From Sphingomonadaceae bacterium (lineage in GTDB: Bacteria; Pseudomonadota; Alphaproteobacteria; Sphingomonadales; Sphingomonadaceae), in NCBI GenBank assembly GCA_947476425.1, contig CANJQJ010000032.1:1-35298 (forward strand): a stretch of DNA of 35,298 bases. The letters are read 5' to 3'. Positions 24,956 through 33,249 of the stretch are shown here, one piece after another; position 1 is the first letter of the stretch, and each line of letters begins with the position of its first letter. The translations under genes and the position numbers were made by a program. The notes under the pieces are model-generated. The model saw only the letters and a program-made list of their open reading frames with translations. It was not told where the DNA came from and made no database searches.

Positions 24956-25299
24956 TCCTGCACCCTGCTCCCATATTCGGACCACCAATCCAGTAGCGCG
25001 AAGATCGTCGGCTCCAGAGCCTGCGCCACCGGCGTCATTTCATATTCCACGCGCGGCGGCACTTCTGCGAAGACGGTGCGGGTAATCAGCCCGTCGCGCT
25101 CCAGCTCGCGCAACTGCGCCGTCAGCATATGCTGCGTCACGCCCGGAATCGCTCGCCGCAATTCCCCGAAACGATGCACGCGCTGGTTAAGCAGCCAGAG
25201 GATCTCGAGTTTCCACTTACCCGAGATGCTCGCCATCGCCCGGCGCAGCGCACCATGCATCCGGGGAACATCCTCCGGCTCTATAGTCAGCTTTTCCAT
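24934..25299 (-). CDS. HxlR-family winged-helix transcription regulator
   Basis: 121 residues. The HxlR/MarR-like winged helix is recognised from AMASISGKWKLEILWLL, RFGELRRAIPGVTQHMLTAQ and LRELERDGLITRTVF, then VEYEMTPVAQALEPTIFALL. No Cys in the usual redox-sensing place is seen, so the signal is unknown. It is divergent from the P450-ferredoxin pair across a 79-bp gap, the normal arrangement for a local regulator, and it ends inside the 3' end of the MEKHLA gene. Confidence 0.92.
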   Translation of the reverse strand: MEKLTIEPEDVPRMHGALRRAMASISGKWKLEILWLLNQRVHRFGELRRAIPGVTQHMLTAQLRELERDGLITRTVFAEVPPRVEYEMTPVAQALEPTIFALLDWWSEYGSRVQDQSSGSQ

Positions 25300-25378
25300 A
25301 CTAAGATACGCTTCCCCATCCTTCTTGCTACTATTTACCTGTCTCGATACCGCAAGTCGAAATCAATTGGAGAGTTGC
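25300..25378. promoter_or_regulatory. HxlR-P450 divergent promoter region
   Basis: The 79-bp gap contains ACTAAGATAC (25300-25309) and a looser direct copy, ACTATTTACC (25330-25339), a pattern that could be two HxlR half-sites. GGAGAG is the Shine-Dalgarno of the P450 gene. -10/-35 boxes are not clear by eye. Confidence 0.35.
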
Positions 25379-26602
25379 ATGTCGATCGCGTTCGCCACCC
25401 CCGTGATACCCGACCATGTTCCGGAAAATCTCATCCGGCCATTCCCCTTCGTGTTCGGTACGATCACCGAGGCTGATCCGTTCAACGAATGGGTTCCCGA
25501 AGTTCACAAGGGCCCCGATATCTTCTGGACGCCGCACGCCTATCCGGGCGGCACGCCCGCGTGGATCGTCCGCCGCACGCAGGATCTTCGCGATCTCTAT
25601 TTCGATACCGAGAATTTCTCCTCCAAGGATTTCTCGCCTTATTCGAAAATGATCGGCGATACCTGGACCAATCTTCCGGTCGAGATCGATCCTCCGAAGC
25701 ACGCGATGTACCGCGCCTTCGTCAATCCGATCTTCACGCCCAAGGCGATGGCAGCGCTCGAGGAAAAGATCCGCAGCTACGCGGTCGAATATATCGAGGC
25801 ATTCCGCGCCAAGGGCGAATGCGAATATATGAAGGACTTCGCGTTCGAATTCCCGATCAAGGTCTTCCTCGAACTCATGGGCCTGCCGCTCAGCCTCACG
25901 CCCCAGTTCCTCGAATGGGAAACCGGCCTGCTTCACGAGCCCGACATGGGCAAGATGGCTGCCGCAGCCCGCTCGGTGGTCGATTATCTGCGTGGCGAGA
26001 TCGAGGATCGCCGCAAGAACCCGACCGGCGACATCATCAGCTACGCAGTCCAGGCCCAGATCGACGGCGGCCGCAAGCTCGATGACGACGAACTCGTCGG
26101 CTTCTGCTTCAACCTCTTCATCGGTGGTCTCGATACCGTTTCGACCAACATGGGCGGCCAGTTCGCGCATCTCGCCACCCACCCGGAGGATCAGGCACGC
26201 CTGCGCGCCAATCCTGAAATGATCCCCACCGCGATCGACGAAATGATGCGTGCCTATGCAGCCGTCACCACCTTCCGCACCTGCACCCGCGAAGTCGAGT
26301 TCAAGGGCGTCCGCATGATGCCCGGCGACAAGGTCGCGGTTTGCACCACGCTCGGCGGCCGCGATCCCGAGGAATATGATCGCGCCAACGATGTCATCAT
26401 CGATCGCAAGCCAAAGCATGTCTCGTTCGGCTATGGTCCGCATCTTTGCGTCGGCATGCATCTCGCCCGGCGTGAAATGCGCATCGCGATGGAGGAATTC
26501 CTCGCGCGCATCCCCGCCTTCACGCTAAAGCCCGGCCACACGCTGCGCCGCCATCTCGGCATGATCCAGCCGGTCGAGTTGCCGCTGGTGTGGCAGGCCT
26601 GA
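25379..26602 (+). CDS. Cytochrome P450, P450cam (CYP101)-like
   Basis: 407 residues, soluble bacterial class I size. The haem loop FGYGPHLCVG places the thiolate Cys357; the ExxR pair is Glu288/Arg291; the I-helix GGLDTVSTN has the Asp252-Thr253 pair used for O2 activation. The family resemblance to P450cam is clear (SMDPPE-like IDPPKHAMYRAF, GGLDTV, HLARRE, C-terminal LPLVW). Substrate not predictable; sphingomonad relatives hydroxylate terpenoids or aromatics. ATG 25379 with GGAGAG upstream was taken; the frame runs open further 5' through the HxlR gene. A 2Fe-2S ferredoxin follows, but no reductase. Confidence 0.95.
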   Translation: MSIAFATPVIPDHVPENLIRPFPFVFGTITEADPFNEWVPEVHKGPDIFWTPHAYPGGTPAWIVRRTQDLRDLYFDTENFSSKDFSPYSKMIGDTWTNLPVEIDPPKHAMYRAFVNPIFTPKAMAALEEKIRSYAVEYIEAFRAKGECEYMKDFAFEFPIKVFLELMGLPLSLTPQFLEWETGLLHEPDMGKMAAAARSVVDYLRGEIEDRRKNPTGDIISYAVQAQIDGGRKLDDDELVGFCFNLFIGGLDTVSTNMGGQFAHLATHPEDQARLRANPEMIPTAIDEMMRAYAAVTTFRTCTREVEFKGVRMMPGDKVAVCTTLGGRDPEEYDRANDVIIDRKPKHVSFGYGPHLCVGMHLARREMRIAMEEFLARIPAFTLKPGHTLRRHLGMIQPVELPLVWQA

Positions 26603-26616
26603 GGAGAGAAGCAAAC

Positions 26617-26940
26617 ATGGCCCGGATCACCTTCGTCGCGCTCGATGGCAGCGCAAAAAGCTATGACGCCGCCGAAGGCGTCTCGCTGATGCGCTGCGCC
26701 GTCGATAACGACGTACCCGGCATCGTCGCCGAATGCGGTGGCGCCTGCGCCTGCGCAACCTGCCAGGTGCTGATCGCCCCCGATTGGCTCGACCGCCTCC
26801 CGGTGGCTGGCCCGAATGAAGCGTCGATGATCGACGAGGATTCGGGCGAACGCGGCATGGTGCGGCGCCTGTCGTGCCAGATCGAGGTCACCCCCGAACT
26901 CGACGGCCTCGTCGTCCACGTCCCTTCCAGCCAATATTGA
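26617..26940 (+). CDS. Adrenodoxin-type 2Fe-2S ferredoxin
   Basis: 107 residues. C-x5-C-x2-C (in ECGGACACATC) plus the later Cys in RLSCQIEVTP are the cluster ligands of putidaredoxin/adrenodoxin-type ferredoxins. The final VHVPSSQY is also typical, with an aromatic terminal residue as in putidaredoxin. It starts 14 bp after the P450 stop with GGAGAG and should be that enzyme's electron donor. The matching NAD(P)H ferredoxin reductase must be elsewhere. ATG 26617 gives the standard MARITFVALDG N-terminus. Confidence 0.96.
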   Translation: MARITFVALDGSAKSYDAAEGVSLMRCAVDNDVPGIVAECGGACACATCQVLIAPDWLDRLPVAGPNEASMIDEDSGERGMVRRLSCQIEVTPELDGLVVHVPSSQY

Positions 26941-26945
26941 AACCC

Positions 26946-26968
26946 GAGGGGGGCACGTCGCCCCCCTC
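26946..26968. terminator. Hairpin between ferredoxin and acr3 genes
   Basis: GAGGGGGGC (26946-26954) and GCCCCCCTC (26960-26968) form a perfect 9-bp stem with a 5-base loop between the convergent gene ends. There is no T tract, so its use as a bidirectional terminator is inferred from position and stability. Confidence 0.65.
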
Positions 26969-26976
26969 CGCCTTCC

Positions 26977-28041
26977 TCAGCCAGTCACTTCGGCCGGATG
27001 AACGAAACTCCCGGCGAAGAAGCCGCGCCCGAGCCGGATCGCCACGCCGACGAGCAGCACCAGCACCGGCACCTCGACCAGAGGCCCAACGACCGCCGCG
27101 AATGCCACCGGTGAAGCCAGTCCGAACGCCGAAATCGCCACCGCGATCGCAAGCTCGAAATTGTTCGAAGCGGCGGTGAAGGCCATCGACGTCGTCTTCG
27201 CATAATCCGCACCGACGAGCTTTCCGGCCATGAAGCTCATCACGAACATGATCAGGAAATACAGCACCAGCGGCACCGCGACCCGCACGGCGTCGATCGG
27301 CAATGCCAGCACGTCGCCGCCCTTCAGGCTGAACATCGCCAGGATCGTGAACAGCAGTGCCACCAGTGTGATCGGGTTGATCCGGGGCAGGAATCGCGTG
27401 CGATACCAGTCCTCGCCATATTTCCCGATCAGGATGCGCCGGCTGAGATAGCCCGCCGCGAACGGCACGCCAAGATAGGTCAGCACCGCCTTGGCAATCG
27501 TCACGAAGCTGACATCGACGACATGCGCCTCCAGCCCGAACAAAGGCGGCAGCACGGTCAGGAAAAACCACGCATAGGGCGCGTAGAACAGGATCTGGAA
27601 GATCGAATTAAATGCCACCAGTCCAGCCACATATTGCGCGCTTCCGCCCGCCAGCTGGTTCCAGACCAGCACCATCGCGATGCACGGCGCGAGCCCGATC
27701 AGGATCACCCCGGTCATATATTCCGGCTGGTCGCGCAGGAAGATCACCGCCAGCGCGAACATCAGCGCGGGCCCGATCACCCAGCATTCGACCAGCGACA
27801 GCACCAATACCCTGCGATCCCGGAACACCTCGCCCAGTTCTTCATATTTCACGCGTGCGAGCGGCGGATACATCATCAGGATCAATCCGATCGCGATCGG
27901 CACGCTGGTCGTCCCCACCGACATCGCATTCAAGGCGGCGGGAACGCCCTTGAACAGCGTCCCGATCGCGATGCCAAGCGCCATCGCCGCGAAGATCCAC
28001 AACGTCAGGTAGCGATCGATGAAGGAAAGCCGCCCCATCAT
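26977..28041 (-). CDS. acr3: Arsenite efflux transporter, ACR3 family
   Basis: 354 residues with ten membrane helices. Acr3 exports arsenite driven by the proton motive force. The conserved metalloid-binding cysteine is Cys120 in [13 protein letters not shown]; the blocks [23 protein letters not shown]-like ([16 protein letters not shown]) and [14 protein letters not shown] are also diagnostic. ATG 28041 was chosen because it overlaps the arsC stop by 4 bp (ATGA, 28038-28041); the frame extends a further 83 codons upstream but only inside arsC. Last gene of arsR-arsC-acr3. Confidence 0.96.
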   Translation of the reverse strand: MMGRLSFIDRYLTLWIFAAMALGIAIGTLFKGVPAALNAMSVGTTSVPIAIGLILMMYPPLARVKYEELGEVFRDRRVLVLSLVECWVIGPALMFALAVIFLRDQPEYMTGVILIGLAPCIAMVLVWNQLAGGSAQYVAGLVAFNSIFQILFYAPYAWFFLTVLPPLFGLEAHVVDVSFVTIAKAVLTYLGVPFAAGYLSRRILIGKYGEDWYRTRFLPRINPITLVALLFTILAMFSLKGGDVLALPIDAVRVAVPLVLYFLIMFVMSFMAGKLVGADYAKTTSMAFTAASNNFELAIAVAISAFGLASPVAFAAVVGPLVEVPVLVLLVGVAIRLGRGFFAGSFVHPAEVTG

Positions 28042-28553
28042 GCGATCACCCCCGTCGCGCCTTCGCTCCGCCCGATCTCTCGCAGTTTCACACCCAGCGT
28101 CATCCGGTCGATGCTCGCGATCGGTAGCGCAAGGAACAGGGATATCCGGTTTCTCATATACATCAGCGCATCGAGGAAGGCCTGCCGCTGCCCCGGCCCT
28201 TCGATCGCAGCTGGATCCTCGATCCCCCAATGCGCCGTGATTGGCTTGCCCGGCCAGACGGGACAGGTCTCGCCCGCGGCATTGTCGCAAACCGTGAAGA
28301 TGAAATCGATCTCGGGCGCGCCATCCACGGCGAATTCGTCCCAGCTTTTGGAACGCAGCCCCTCCGTCTCGAGTCCCAGTCCGTCCAGCACCTCCAGCGC
28401 CATCGGATGTACCGCGCCCCTGGGATGGCTTCCCGCCGAAAACGCTCGAAAGCGGCCAATGCCGGCCTTGTTGAGCAAGGCTTCGGCAAGCACCGAACGC
28501 GCACTGTTACCAGTGCAGAGGAACAGCACATTGTAGATACGGTCTGACATCAT
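28038..28553 (-). CDS. arsC: Arsenate reductase, low-molecular-weight phosphatase type
   Basis: 171 residues. The P-loop CTGNSARS (Cys13 to Ser20) is the C-x5-R-S motif of the thioredoxin-linked ArsC family that reduces arsenate to arsenite. Cys89 and Cys97 in [16 protein letters not shown] are the relay cysteines. The end carries a longer tail ([16 protein letters not shown]) than the classical 130-residue enzyme. Two ATGs are in tandem (28553, 28550); GGAG upstream suits the first. Follows arsR by 16 bp and overlaps acr3. Confidence 0.94.
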   Translation of the reverse strand: MMSDRIYNVLFLCTGNSARSVLAEALLNKAGIGRFRAFSAGSHPRGAVHPMALEVLDGLGLETEGLRSKSWDEFAVDGAPEIDFIFTVCDNAAGETCPVWPGKPITAHWGIEDPAAIEGPGQRQAFLDALMYMRNRISLFLALPIASIDRMTLGVKLREIGRSEGATGVIA

Positions 28554-28569
28554 CGAAGCTCCGTAAGGC

Positions 28570-28899
28570 TCAGCAGCAGGCAAGTTCAGCGATAAGCGGC
28601 GCGCACAGTTCGGCATTCCCGCCGCAACAATCCTTCGCGAGGAACAGCATCAGCGCGCGCAGTCGCTCGATCCGCGCGCGATAGACGATCGACCGGCCAT
28701 TCCGTTCGGAGATTGCCAGCCCCGCACGCGCAAGGATCGCCAGGTGCGTCGACAATGTATTCTGTGCCACGCCGATCTGTCGCGCGATCTCGCCGGCGGC
28801 CAACCCTTCGGGCTCATGCCGGACAAGCAGCCGGAACACCTCAAGCCGCGTTCCCTGAGACAGCGCGCCAAGCGCCCCCGTTGCCGATTCCATATCCAT
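28570..28899 (-). CDS. arsR: ArsR-family arsenite-responsive repressor
   Basis: 109 residues (107 if the ATG at 28893 is used). Winged helix: EGLAAGEIARQIGVAQNTLS and THLAILARAGLAISERNG. The usual CVC sensor of E. coli ArsR is absent in the DNA-binding helix; instead a C-terminal CC-x6-C (Cys91, Cys92, Cys99) plus a terminal CC is present, like the atypical As(III) site described for the Acidithiobacillus ferrooxidans ArsR. The upstream palindrome at 28899-28912 overlaps the first ATG, so the second start leaves the operator cleanly outside the gene. It heads the ars operon. Confidence 0.93.
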   Translation of the reverse strand: MDMESATGALGALSQGTRLEVFRLLVRHEPEGLAAGEIARQIGVAQNTLSTHLAILARAGLAISERNGRSIVYRARIERLRALMLFLAKDCCGGNAELCAPLIAELACC

Positions 28900-28912
28900 A
28901 TATCGAGATATA
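28899..28912. promoter_or_regulatory. Candidate ArsR operator
   Basis: TATATC-GA-GATATA is a perfect 6-bp inverted repeat with a 2-bp spacer, immediately upstream of arsR. AT-rich palindromes of this size in front of arsR are typical ArsR sites. The strand gives autorepression of arsR-arsC-acr3. Confidence 0.6.
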
Positions 28913-28960
28913 CTGAAATGACGTGACCGGGACAAGACCCCACCCGTCATCCCGACACCC

Positions 28961-29710
28961 CTACCGGATCGGCCCCTCGGCCCTTCCCTGGACGAACTGG
29001 TCCACATACGGGTTCCCGGAGTCGTACAGCCGCTCGCGCGGGCCCTCCCAGATGATCCGCCCTTCGTAGAGCATCGCCACCCGGTGCGCGATCTTGCGGG
29101 CCGAAGCCATGTCGTGCGTGATCGTGATCGCGGTTATGCCGATATCCTCGGTCAGGCTGACGATCAGGTCGTTGATCACGTCGGCGCGGATCGGATCGAG
29201 CCCGGTGGTCGGCTCGTCGAAAAAGATGATCTCTGGCTTGGGCGCTATCGCCCGCGCCAGCGCGACGCGCTTTTGCATTCCGCCTGAAAGCTCGCTCGGG
29301 CGCAGGTCGAGGATCGTGCGATCGAGCCCGACCCGCTCGAGGTTTTCCTCCGCGATGCGCCGCATTTCCTTCGCCGCGATCACCTTGCCCTGTGTCAGCG
29401 CGAAGGTCACGTTCCGCCAGACCGGCAGCGAGTCGAACAATGCCCCGCCCTGGAACAGCATGCCGACCTTGGAGCGGATACGGTTGAGGTCGCGGTCGCC
29501 CATCCCGGTGACCTCCTCGCCATCGATCCGGACCGAGCCGCTGTCCGGCCGTATCAGTCCGATGATGCACTTTATCGTCACCGATTTGCCGCTGCCCGAC
29601 TGGCCGATGATCGTCACCGACTCCCCGGCATCGACTGACAGGTTGACGCCGTCGAGCACGGCCTTGTCGCCGAACCGCTTGGCGACGTTGCTGAGCAGGA
29701 TCTTGCTCAT
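28961..29710 (-). CDS. mlaF: ABC transporter ATPase, MlaF type
   Basis: 249 residues. Walker A GQSGSGKS at 36-43, signature LSGGM at 141-145, Walker B IIFFDE (161-166), D-loop LDPI and H-loop His199. Motifs such as GMLFQGGALFDSLPVWRNV and the C-terminal YVDQFVQGRAEGPI are characteristic of the Mla/Ttg2A group, which drives phospholipid transport between the inner and outer membranes. Its ATG overlaps the mlaE stop by 4 bp. No mlaD (MCE) gene follows; the ars operon is next on the strand. Confidence 0.93.
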   Translation of the reverse strand: MSKILLSNVAKRFGDKAVLDGVNLSVDAGESVTIIGQSGSGKSVTIKCIIGLIRPDSGSVRIDGEEVTGMGDRDLNRIRSKVGMLFQGGALFDSLPVWRNVTFALTQGKVIAAKEMRRIAEENLERVGLDRTILDLRPSELSGGMQKRVALARAIAPKPEIIFFDEPTTGLDPIRADVINDLIVSLTEDIGITAITITHDMASARKIAHRVAMLYEGRIIWEGPRERLYDSGNPYVDQFVQGRAEGPIR

Positions 29711-30489
29711 CCGAACGCAATCACCGTGATCAGCAGGTTCGAAAGCAGGATCAGGATGAAGGTGGAGACCACCGCCTGCGTTGTCGATTGCCCGACGCCC
29801 GCCGCTCCGCCACTCGTCTTGAGCCCATGATAGCAGCCCATCAGCGCGATGAAGAAGCCGAACACCGCCGATTTGACCAGTGCCATCCTGAAATCGTCGG
29901 CCTCGAGATAGTGCCGGGTCGTCTTCAGATACCCGACCGAATTGAAATCGAGCTTGTAGATCGCAAGCGCATAGCCGCCGAGAATGCCGATGCCGTTTGC
30001 GATCAGCACCAGGATCGGCATCGCGATCAGCGCCGCGAACAGTCGCGGCGCAATCAGGTAGCGATAATAATCGGTCCGCAACGTCGCCATCGCGTCGAGC
30101 TGCTCGGTCACCCGCATCGTCCCGATCTCGGCGGCCATCGCCGATGACACCCGCCCTGCCACCATCAGTCCGGTCAACACTGGCCCCAGCTCACGCACCA
30201 TGCCGAGCACGACGACGGCCGGCACTGTCGAAGTCGCGTTGAAACGAGTCCCTGCGGTGAAGATCTGCTGCGCCAGCGCTGCACCCGTAAAGATCGCGGT
30301 CAACCCAACGACCGGCAGCGAAAACCATCCGATCCGCGCGAGCTGCTCGAACAGTCGCGCCGGATAATAAGGCGGCGTCAGCCCCCGCCAGATCACCGTG
30401 ATCGCAAAGGCCGTCACCCGCCCAATCGCAGCAAACAGCTGCAGCATGAAACGTCCGACGACGATCAGCAGTGCCTGCACGCCCTTCAT
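29707..30489 (-). CDS. mlaE: MlaE-family ABC transporter permease
   Basis: 260 residues. About five membrane helices and the MlaE signature ELGPVLTGLMVAGRVSSAMA and EIGTMRVTEQLDAMATL, ending in a hydrophobic tail (FILILLSNLLITVIAFG). MlaE pairs with MlaF in the inner membrane to move phospholipids with an MlaD hexamer. It overlaps alr upstream and mlaF downstream by 4 bp each, so the three genes are translated as a chain. Confidence 0.93.
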   Translation of the reverse strand: MKGVQALLIVVGRFMLQLFAAIGRVTAFAITVIWRGLTPPYYPARLFEQLARIGWFSLPVVGLTAIFTGAALAQQIFTAGTRFNATSTVPAVVVLGMVRELGPVLTGLMVAGRVSSAMAAEIGTMRVTEQLDAMATLRTDYYRYLIAPRLFAALIAMPILVLIANGIGILGGYALAIYKLDFNSVGYLKTTRHYLEADDFRMALVKSAVFGFFIALMGCYHGLKTSGGAAGVGQSTTQAVVSTFILILLSNLLITVIAFG

Positions 30490-31529
30490 GCCCAGCGCCG
30501 CTCGTAACGGTCGCCAAGCAGCGTCAGCAACTCATATTGGGTCAGTCCCGTGGCCAACGACATCCGCGCCAGGTCATAATCGATGCCAAGCCAATCGCCC
30601 GCGCGGACGTCAGTCGCGCTGACATCGACCGCGATCAGGTCCATCGATACCCGGCCCACTACAGGGCATGCCAGGTCGCCTGCCAGCGCCGCACCCTTGC
30701 CGCCGAACGCGCGCAGATAGCCATCGGCATATCCGATATTGAGGATCGCGATCCGCATCGGCTGTTGCGCCGTGAAGGTAGCGCCATAGCCCACCGTCGC
30801 GCCCTCCGGGAGCGTCCGCACCTGCAGCACCTCGACCTCGGGGCGAACCACTTGCGCAATCTGCCCCTCGGCCTCGGCACGCTGCACCCCGCCGTAGAGC
30901 GAGATCCCCGGCCGGGTAAGGTTGAAACTGTAGCGCGCGCCGAGACATATTCCCGCCGAATTGGCGAGGCTGTAGCGCCGCGCCGGAATTGCACCACGCA
31001 GCCCCCGGAATGTAAAAAGCTGCTGTTCGTTGAGCGCATGTCCTGGTTCGTCGGCGCAAGCGAGATGGCTCATCAGCGTGTCGATCTCGAGCCCGTCGAG
31101 CAATCCCGTGCGCGACTCCTCGGGCGTAATGCCCAGCCGATTCATCCCGGTATCGATCATCACGTCGCAGGGCTCGCCCGCCGCGGCGGATTTCCAGAGC
31201 AGTACCTGTTCGACGCTGTTCAACACAGGTCGCGCGCCCAAGCTGGCTGCGATCGGGAGGTCGGGCTCGCGCACCCCGTGAAGCACAGCAAGCGATGCGC
31301 CCTCAGGCAGCGGCCCGAGCCGAACCGCTTCGTCCCAGGTCGCCACGAAGAAGTCCCGGCAGCCTGCTTCCGCAAGCCGTTCGACGACGCCTCGTGCGCC
31401 AAGCCCGTAGCCATCGGCCTTGACCGCAGCGCCGCACGCCGCTCGCCCGCCCTGCTGCTCGAGCCAGCGCCAGTTGGCGGCCAGCGCAGCGCTGTCAAGA
31501 TTCAGCCGAAGGGCTCGCATCGCATCCAT
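30486..31529 (-). CDS. alr: Alanine racemase
   Basis: 347 residues. Converts L- to D-alanine for peptidoglycan, with PLP on Lys37 in AVKADGYGLG. The C-terminal beta domain contains RPGISLYGG, TVGYGATF (catalytic Tyr) and GRVSMDLIAVD. Short of the usual 360-370 but complete at both ends. ATG 31529 or the in-frame ATG at 31520 could start it; neither has a strong Shine-Dalgarno. It follows the MFS gene by 29 bp and overlaps mlaE by 4 bp. Confidence 0.95.
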   Translation of the reverse strand: MDAMRALRLNLDSAALAANWRWLEQQGGRAACGAAVKADGYGLGARGVVERLAEAGCRDFFVATWDEAVRLGPLPEGASLAVLHGVREPDLPIAASLGARPVLNSVEQVLLWKSAAAGEPCDVMIDTGMNRLGITPEESRTGLLDGLEIDTLMSHLACADEPGHALNEQQLFTFRGLRGAIPARRYSLANSAGICLGARYSFNLTRPGISLYGGVQRAEAEGQIAQVVRPEVEVLQVRTLPEGATVGYGATFTAQQPMRIAILNIGYADGYLRAFGGKGAALAGDLACPVVGRVSMDLIAVDVSATDVRAGDWLGIDYDLARMSLATGLTQYELLTLLGDRYERRWA

Positions 31530-31558
31530 CGCCGAAGCCGATAGCGGGTGACGCGATG

Positions 31559-33157
31559 CTAATCCAGTTCCTTGCCCGAAGTTTCCGGCAGTCCGAACAA
31601 CGTTACGACCAGCGCAAGCGCCACCACCCCGACCGTGTACCAGAGCCCGGCGAACGGATCCCCGGTCTTGGCGACGATGAACTGGCTGATGAACGGCAGG
31701 AAGCCGCCGAAGTAACCCGTTCCGATATGATAGGGCACCGACATCGATGTATAGCGGATCCGCGCCGGAAACAGTTCGACGAGCAGCGCGGCCACCGGCC
31801 CGTAGGTCATGCCCGAGAACATGCCGATGATCACGATCGCCGCAATCACCTGCAACGCCCGCGACAGCGTCGGTACCGATTTTTCGAGCTTGTAGCCTGC
31901 CTGTTTCAACGTCGCATCAAGCAGGTCGCCATTGCTGACATCGACCGGACTGCCCCCGATCGTCACCACCGGGGCGCTCCCCTCGGCTGCGGCGAGCTTG
32001 CTGTAGGGCAGCCCCTTCTTCGACAGCGTATCGAGCACCGCGCCGCACGCCGTCGCCTGTTTCTTCGCAAACGGATCATAGGAGCAATCGCTACCAGTCA
32101 CCACGATCGGGCTTGCCTTCATCGCCGCCGCCAATTCCGGATTTCCGGCATTGCCCATCCAGTGGAAGAGCGGGAACAGGAAGATAAGCGTCAGCACATA
32201 GCCGAGCAGGATCGGCTTGCGCCGCCCGATCTTGTCCGAAACCCATCCGAAGAGGATGAACCAGAACAGGCTGAACATCGCGCCCGCACCAAGGATCAGC
32301 CGGGCGCTGTTATCCTCGAACTTGAGGGTGGACTGAAGGAAGTAGAGCGCCTGGAACTGCGCGGTGTACCAGATCACCGTCAGCCCGGCGGCCACCCCGA
32401 ACAAGGCCACCAGCACCAGCTTGATCCGCGCCCAACTGTTGAAGCTTTCCTTCACCGGATTGGCAGCGGTCTCGCCCGCATCCTTCATCGCCTGGAAGAC
32501 CGGGCTCTCCTTGAGCTTGAGCCGGATCCACAGCGAAACCGCGAGCAACAGCACCGAAAACAGGAACGGCACGCGCCAGCCCCAGGCTTCCCACGCAGCC
32601 TTGTCGACGAAGCTGTTGGAGATCAGCACGACCATCAGGCTGAGCAGGAATCCCCCGATAACGCCCGCCTGGATGAAGCTCGTATAATATCCGCGCTGCT
32701 TGCGAGGCGCGTGCTCGGCGACATAGATCGCAGCGCCGCCATATTCGCCGCCAAGCGCCAGCCCTTGCAGCAGGCGGCACACCACCAGAAGCACCGGCGC
32801 CCAGATCCCGATCTGCGCATGCGTCGGCAACAATCCGACTGCTGCGGTCGCGATGCCCATCAGCGTGATCGTCACCAGAAACGTATATTTCCGTCCGAGC
32901 TTGTCGCCCAGATAGCCGAACAGCACCGCGCCTACGGGCCGCACGCCGAATCCCGCCCCGAAGGTCGCGAGTGCGAGGAGAAGTCCTGCCGTCGGGCTGT
33001 CGGTCGGGAAGAAGAGCTTTGCGATCAGCGCCGCCAGCGTGCCGTAGACGAAGAAATCATACCATTCGAACACTGTTCCCAGCGTCGATGCCAATATGAC
33101 CAACCGATCGCGCTTCACGTCGATCTGCGGTCCGGCGCTCGCCAAATGGTCGGTCAT
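31559..33157 (-). CDS. MFS transporter of the metabolite:H+ symporter (MHS) family
   Basis: 532 residues, twelve helices expected. The MHS signature is strong: STLGTVFEWYDFFVYGTLA, GYLGDKLGRKYTF, LQGLALGGEYGGAA, and GYYTSFIQAGVIGGF. Relatives carry organic acids, betaine, proline or aromatic acids; the substrate here is unknown. An insertion of about 100 residues (two cysteines, Gly/Ala/Ser-rich) sits in the loop after LFHWMGNAG, before helix nine, and is seen in a subset of the family. ATG 33157 has a strong GGGGAGAGGG upstream, so a longer frame (to 33211) was not used. Confidence 0.92.
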   Translation of the reverse strand: MTDHLASAGPQIDVKRDRLVILASTLGTVFEWYDFFVYGTLAALIAKLFFPTDSPTAGLLLALATFGAGFGVRPVGAVLFGYLGDKLGRKYTFLVTITLMGIATAAVGLLPTHAQIGIWAPVLLVVCRLLQGLALGGEYGGAAIYVAEHAPRKQRGYYTSFIQAGVIGGFLLSLMVVLISNSFVDKAAWEAWGWRVPFLFSVLLLAVSLWIRLKLKESPVFQAMKDAGETAANPVKESFNSWARIKLVLVALFGVAAGLTVIWYTAQFQALYFLQSTLKFEDNSARLILGAGAMFSLFWFILFGWVSDKIGRRKPILLGYVLTLIFLFPLFHWMGNAGNPELAAAMKASPIVVTGSDCSYDPFAKKQATACGAVLDTLSKKGLPYSKLAAAEGSAPVVTIGGSPVDVSNGDLLDATLKQAGYKLEKSVPTLSRALQVIAAIVIIGMFSGMTYGPVAALLVELFPARIRYTSMSVPYHIGTGYFGGFLPFISQFIVAKTGDPFAGLWYTVGVVALALVVTLFGLPETSGKELD

Positions 33158-33219
33158 GCCCTCTCCCCCAATTATATCCAGCCGGTCTCGCGAATCCCTG
33201 CCGATCATCAACCTGTATA

Positions 33220-33235
33220 GTAGGTGATTTCCTAC
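33220..33235. promoter_or_regulatory. Candidate operator upstream of the MFS gene
   Basis: GTAGG-TGATTT-CCTAC is a perfect 5-bp inverted repeat with a 6-bp spacer in the 92-bp gap between the GFA gene and the MFS gene, about 60 bp before the MFS start. It is placed where a repressor or activator would act; the protein is unknown. Confidence 0.35.
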
Positions 33236-33249
33236 ACATCAAGCCTTTT

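Noticed and set aside
25331-26461. 376-codon frame on the - strand opposite the P450 gene
   Set aside because: P450 motifs are intact on the + strand and the antisense product shows no recognisable domain.
31556-33220. 554-codon open frame on the + strand opposite the MFS transporter gene
   Set aside because: Its product is Arg/His/Gln-rich with no family features, while the - strand encodes a clear MHS transporter. It is a side effect of GC-rich third positions.
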